A stretch of 64,000 nucleotides of DNA, from assembly GCA_011009095.1 (NCBI GenBank), contig VTPC01090540.1, positions 1 through 64,000 on the forward strand, given 5' to 3'. Shown here in pieces: positions 62,667 to 64,000 of this stretch (its first letter is position 1; every line of letters starts with the position of its first letter). The notes below the pieces were generated by a model, which was not told the DNA's origin, ran no database searches, and worked only from the letters and a program-made list of their open reading frames with translations. Source of the stretch: Ignelater luminosus. Taxonomy: Eukaryota > Arthropoda > Insecta > Coleoptera > Elateridae. Both the position numbers and the translations under genes were made by a program.

Positions 62667-64000
62667 CTACAGAATATAAAGTAAAATGTATGGAATATAC
62701 TGTCACTACTTTTACTTTGTTATTTGGTATTACCTCGAATGTAGTAAGAAATATAGGACTGTCATTAAATATCTTTTTAATGATAGGGCCTATGTAATGA
62801 TGCGCAAATGAGGCAACTTGCCAACTTAGCCAACAATACACTGTCATTTAACGCACCCTGTTTATCACACAAAGAAGCCTTAAGAAATTTTGCCATTGGC
62901 CCAATATAACCTTTCATGAATGGAAATTTCTAATTTAGTTGTAGGAAAATTTTTTATTTGAACTGTAATCTTGCTATCATCATCAATGGTAAATTGTAAA
63001 TATCATCCATATAAAATTAATAAACCAAACGACAAAGTCGTGGTTACTATAAAATATATAATTCTATGTGTCTGATCCGTTGCCATGTTGCGGCCACACT
63101 ATGTGGCATGTGATACATAAATTTATAAACTTATTTTATAAAAAGTCAATAAAATAATTATATTGTTAACGAATAAGAGTCATAAATAGTACTTAAGAGG
63201 CATTCTTCGGATATTCAAGGTGTTTCACCGGTGGTGGAACGATTTCAATAAACATTCCATTGAAGATTGATCTTCTTCCACGGGTTTTTGATGACTTATA
63301 TGAACCAAGAAGTGTAGGTTTATCTTGTAACAGTTACAACTGTGATACTGCAATGACTTTTGTCAATCTACAATTACAGCTGAAGGAATATGTTTCTGAT
63401 AGCTTCTCTATAGATAATCTACAATGATTTTTAAACTATTTGTTGAATATAAAAAAGATATAAATAGCACCACGAAGATATCTACCCATTTCTTTATTAT
63501 GTTGTCCGAATGTAACAAGTCCATTTTTTGCATTTGCAACTTATCGTCCGAAGCAACGTTTCAATTCTATTGAAATCTCGCAAATCTCGAAATGTGTATT
63601 TCTATTTTTGTTGCTTTTCGATGATTGTCTTTTTACAATCGTTACGAAAAACGAATGATCTAAGAGCTATGGTTATTTTAACAATAAAACTTAAGGATGT
63701 GTCCTCACATAACGACAATAGTGCATTACAAATTAGCATTTGCCTAAAATTTATTAATTTGTCGATTTATCGGTAAATAACGATATTGTTATGGATTTTG
63801 GAGAATTATAAAATAGACCTGTCTTCTTGTGTTCTCTATTTATTCATAATAATTCTTCTACGATTAAACTCAAAATGCGACCTTCAGAGTTCGGTTTGGC
63901 GTTTCGATATCACGCATAAGTAGTTTTGGAATGATTGAACTTGTAAAGTCGAAAAAAAAATTTGTCGGTTGGTTGATAATGTTCCTTTGAAACTTGTTTC
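62667..64000. other. AT-rich DNA, no gene seen
   Basis: No exon or clear repeat was recognised up to the window edge. The CACCCTG motif at 62,853-62,860 may be the outer end of the inverted-repeat element. Confidence 0.45.

Noticed and set aside
1-64000. CRISPR array, bacterial operon or prophage
   Set aside because: No regularly spaced repeats or bacterial-type gene layout; splice signals, MITEs and LINEs indicate an animal genome.

Overview
The window looks like a piece of an insect genome, possibly a beetle. It is AT-rich, almost free of open genes, and full of decayed DNA transposons (pogo, mariner, Tc1, Merlin, P/THAP and fold-back types) plus a few non-LTR retrotransposon scraps. No operons, Shine-Dalgarno sites, tRNA or rRNA genes were seen. 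Nearly all long reading frames are chance openings or relics with stops and frameshifts. Assignments come from reading translated motifs by eye, without database searches.

Layout: 0.1-1.8 kb pogo/Tigger-like element with a zinc-finger tail; 4.15-5.42 kb nearly complete irritans-type mariner with TIRs and a TA duplication; 6.7-7.4 kb fold-back element with apparent TAA duplication that holds a fragment of a different mariner; 8.85-9.45 kb MITE; 12.2-13.2 kb minus-strand Tc1-like relic; 22.5-23.2 kb decayed acidic/basic reading frame; 23.3-23.9 kb minus-strand Merlin (IS1595/ISXO2-like) relic followed by a perfect histone-type 3' stem-loop; 25.5-26.7 kb internally deleted P/THAP element; 27.6-28.1 kb repeat with a 372-base period; 45.3-46.2 and 50.3 kb reverse transcriptase relics; 61.2-61.7 kb near-perfect 480-base palindrome; 62.3-62.7 kb inverted-repeat element with a hammerhead-like core. 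One unclassified repeat occurs at about 14.5, 24.8 and 32.7 kb.

The only convincing host gene part is a minus-strand first coding exon at 53,512-53,758. It encodes a Pro/Ala-rich N-terminus like those of developmental transcription factors, has a good Kozak context, and ends at a splice donor. No partner exon was recognised to the left. Most of the window (1 to about 53.5 kb) may therefore be a very large first intron serving as a landing zone for transposons. The region right of the exon would hold its promoter and upstream DNA.

The least expected signals are the histone-type 3' processing hairpin behind a transposase relic, the mariner fragment captured inside a fold-back element, and the hammerhead-like core inside an inverted-repeat element.
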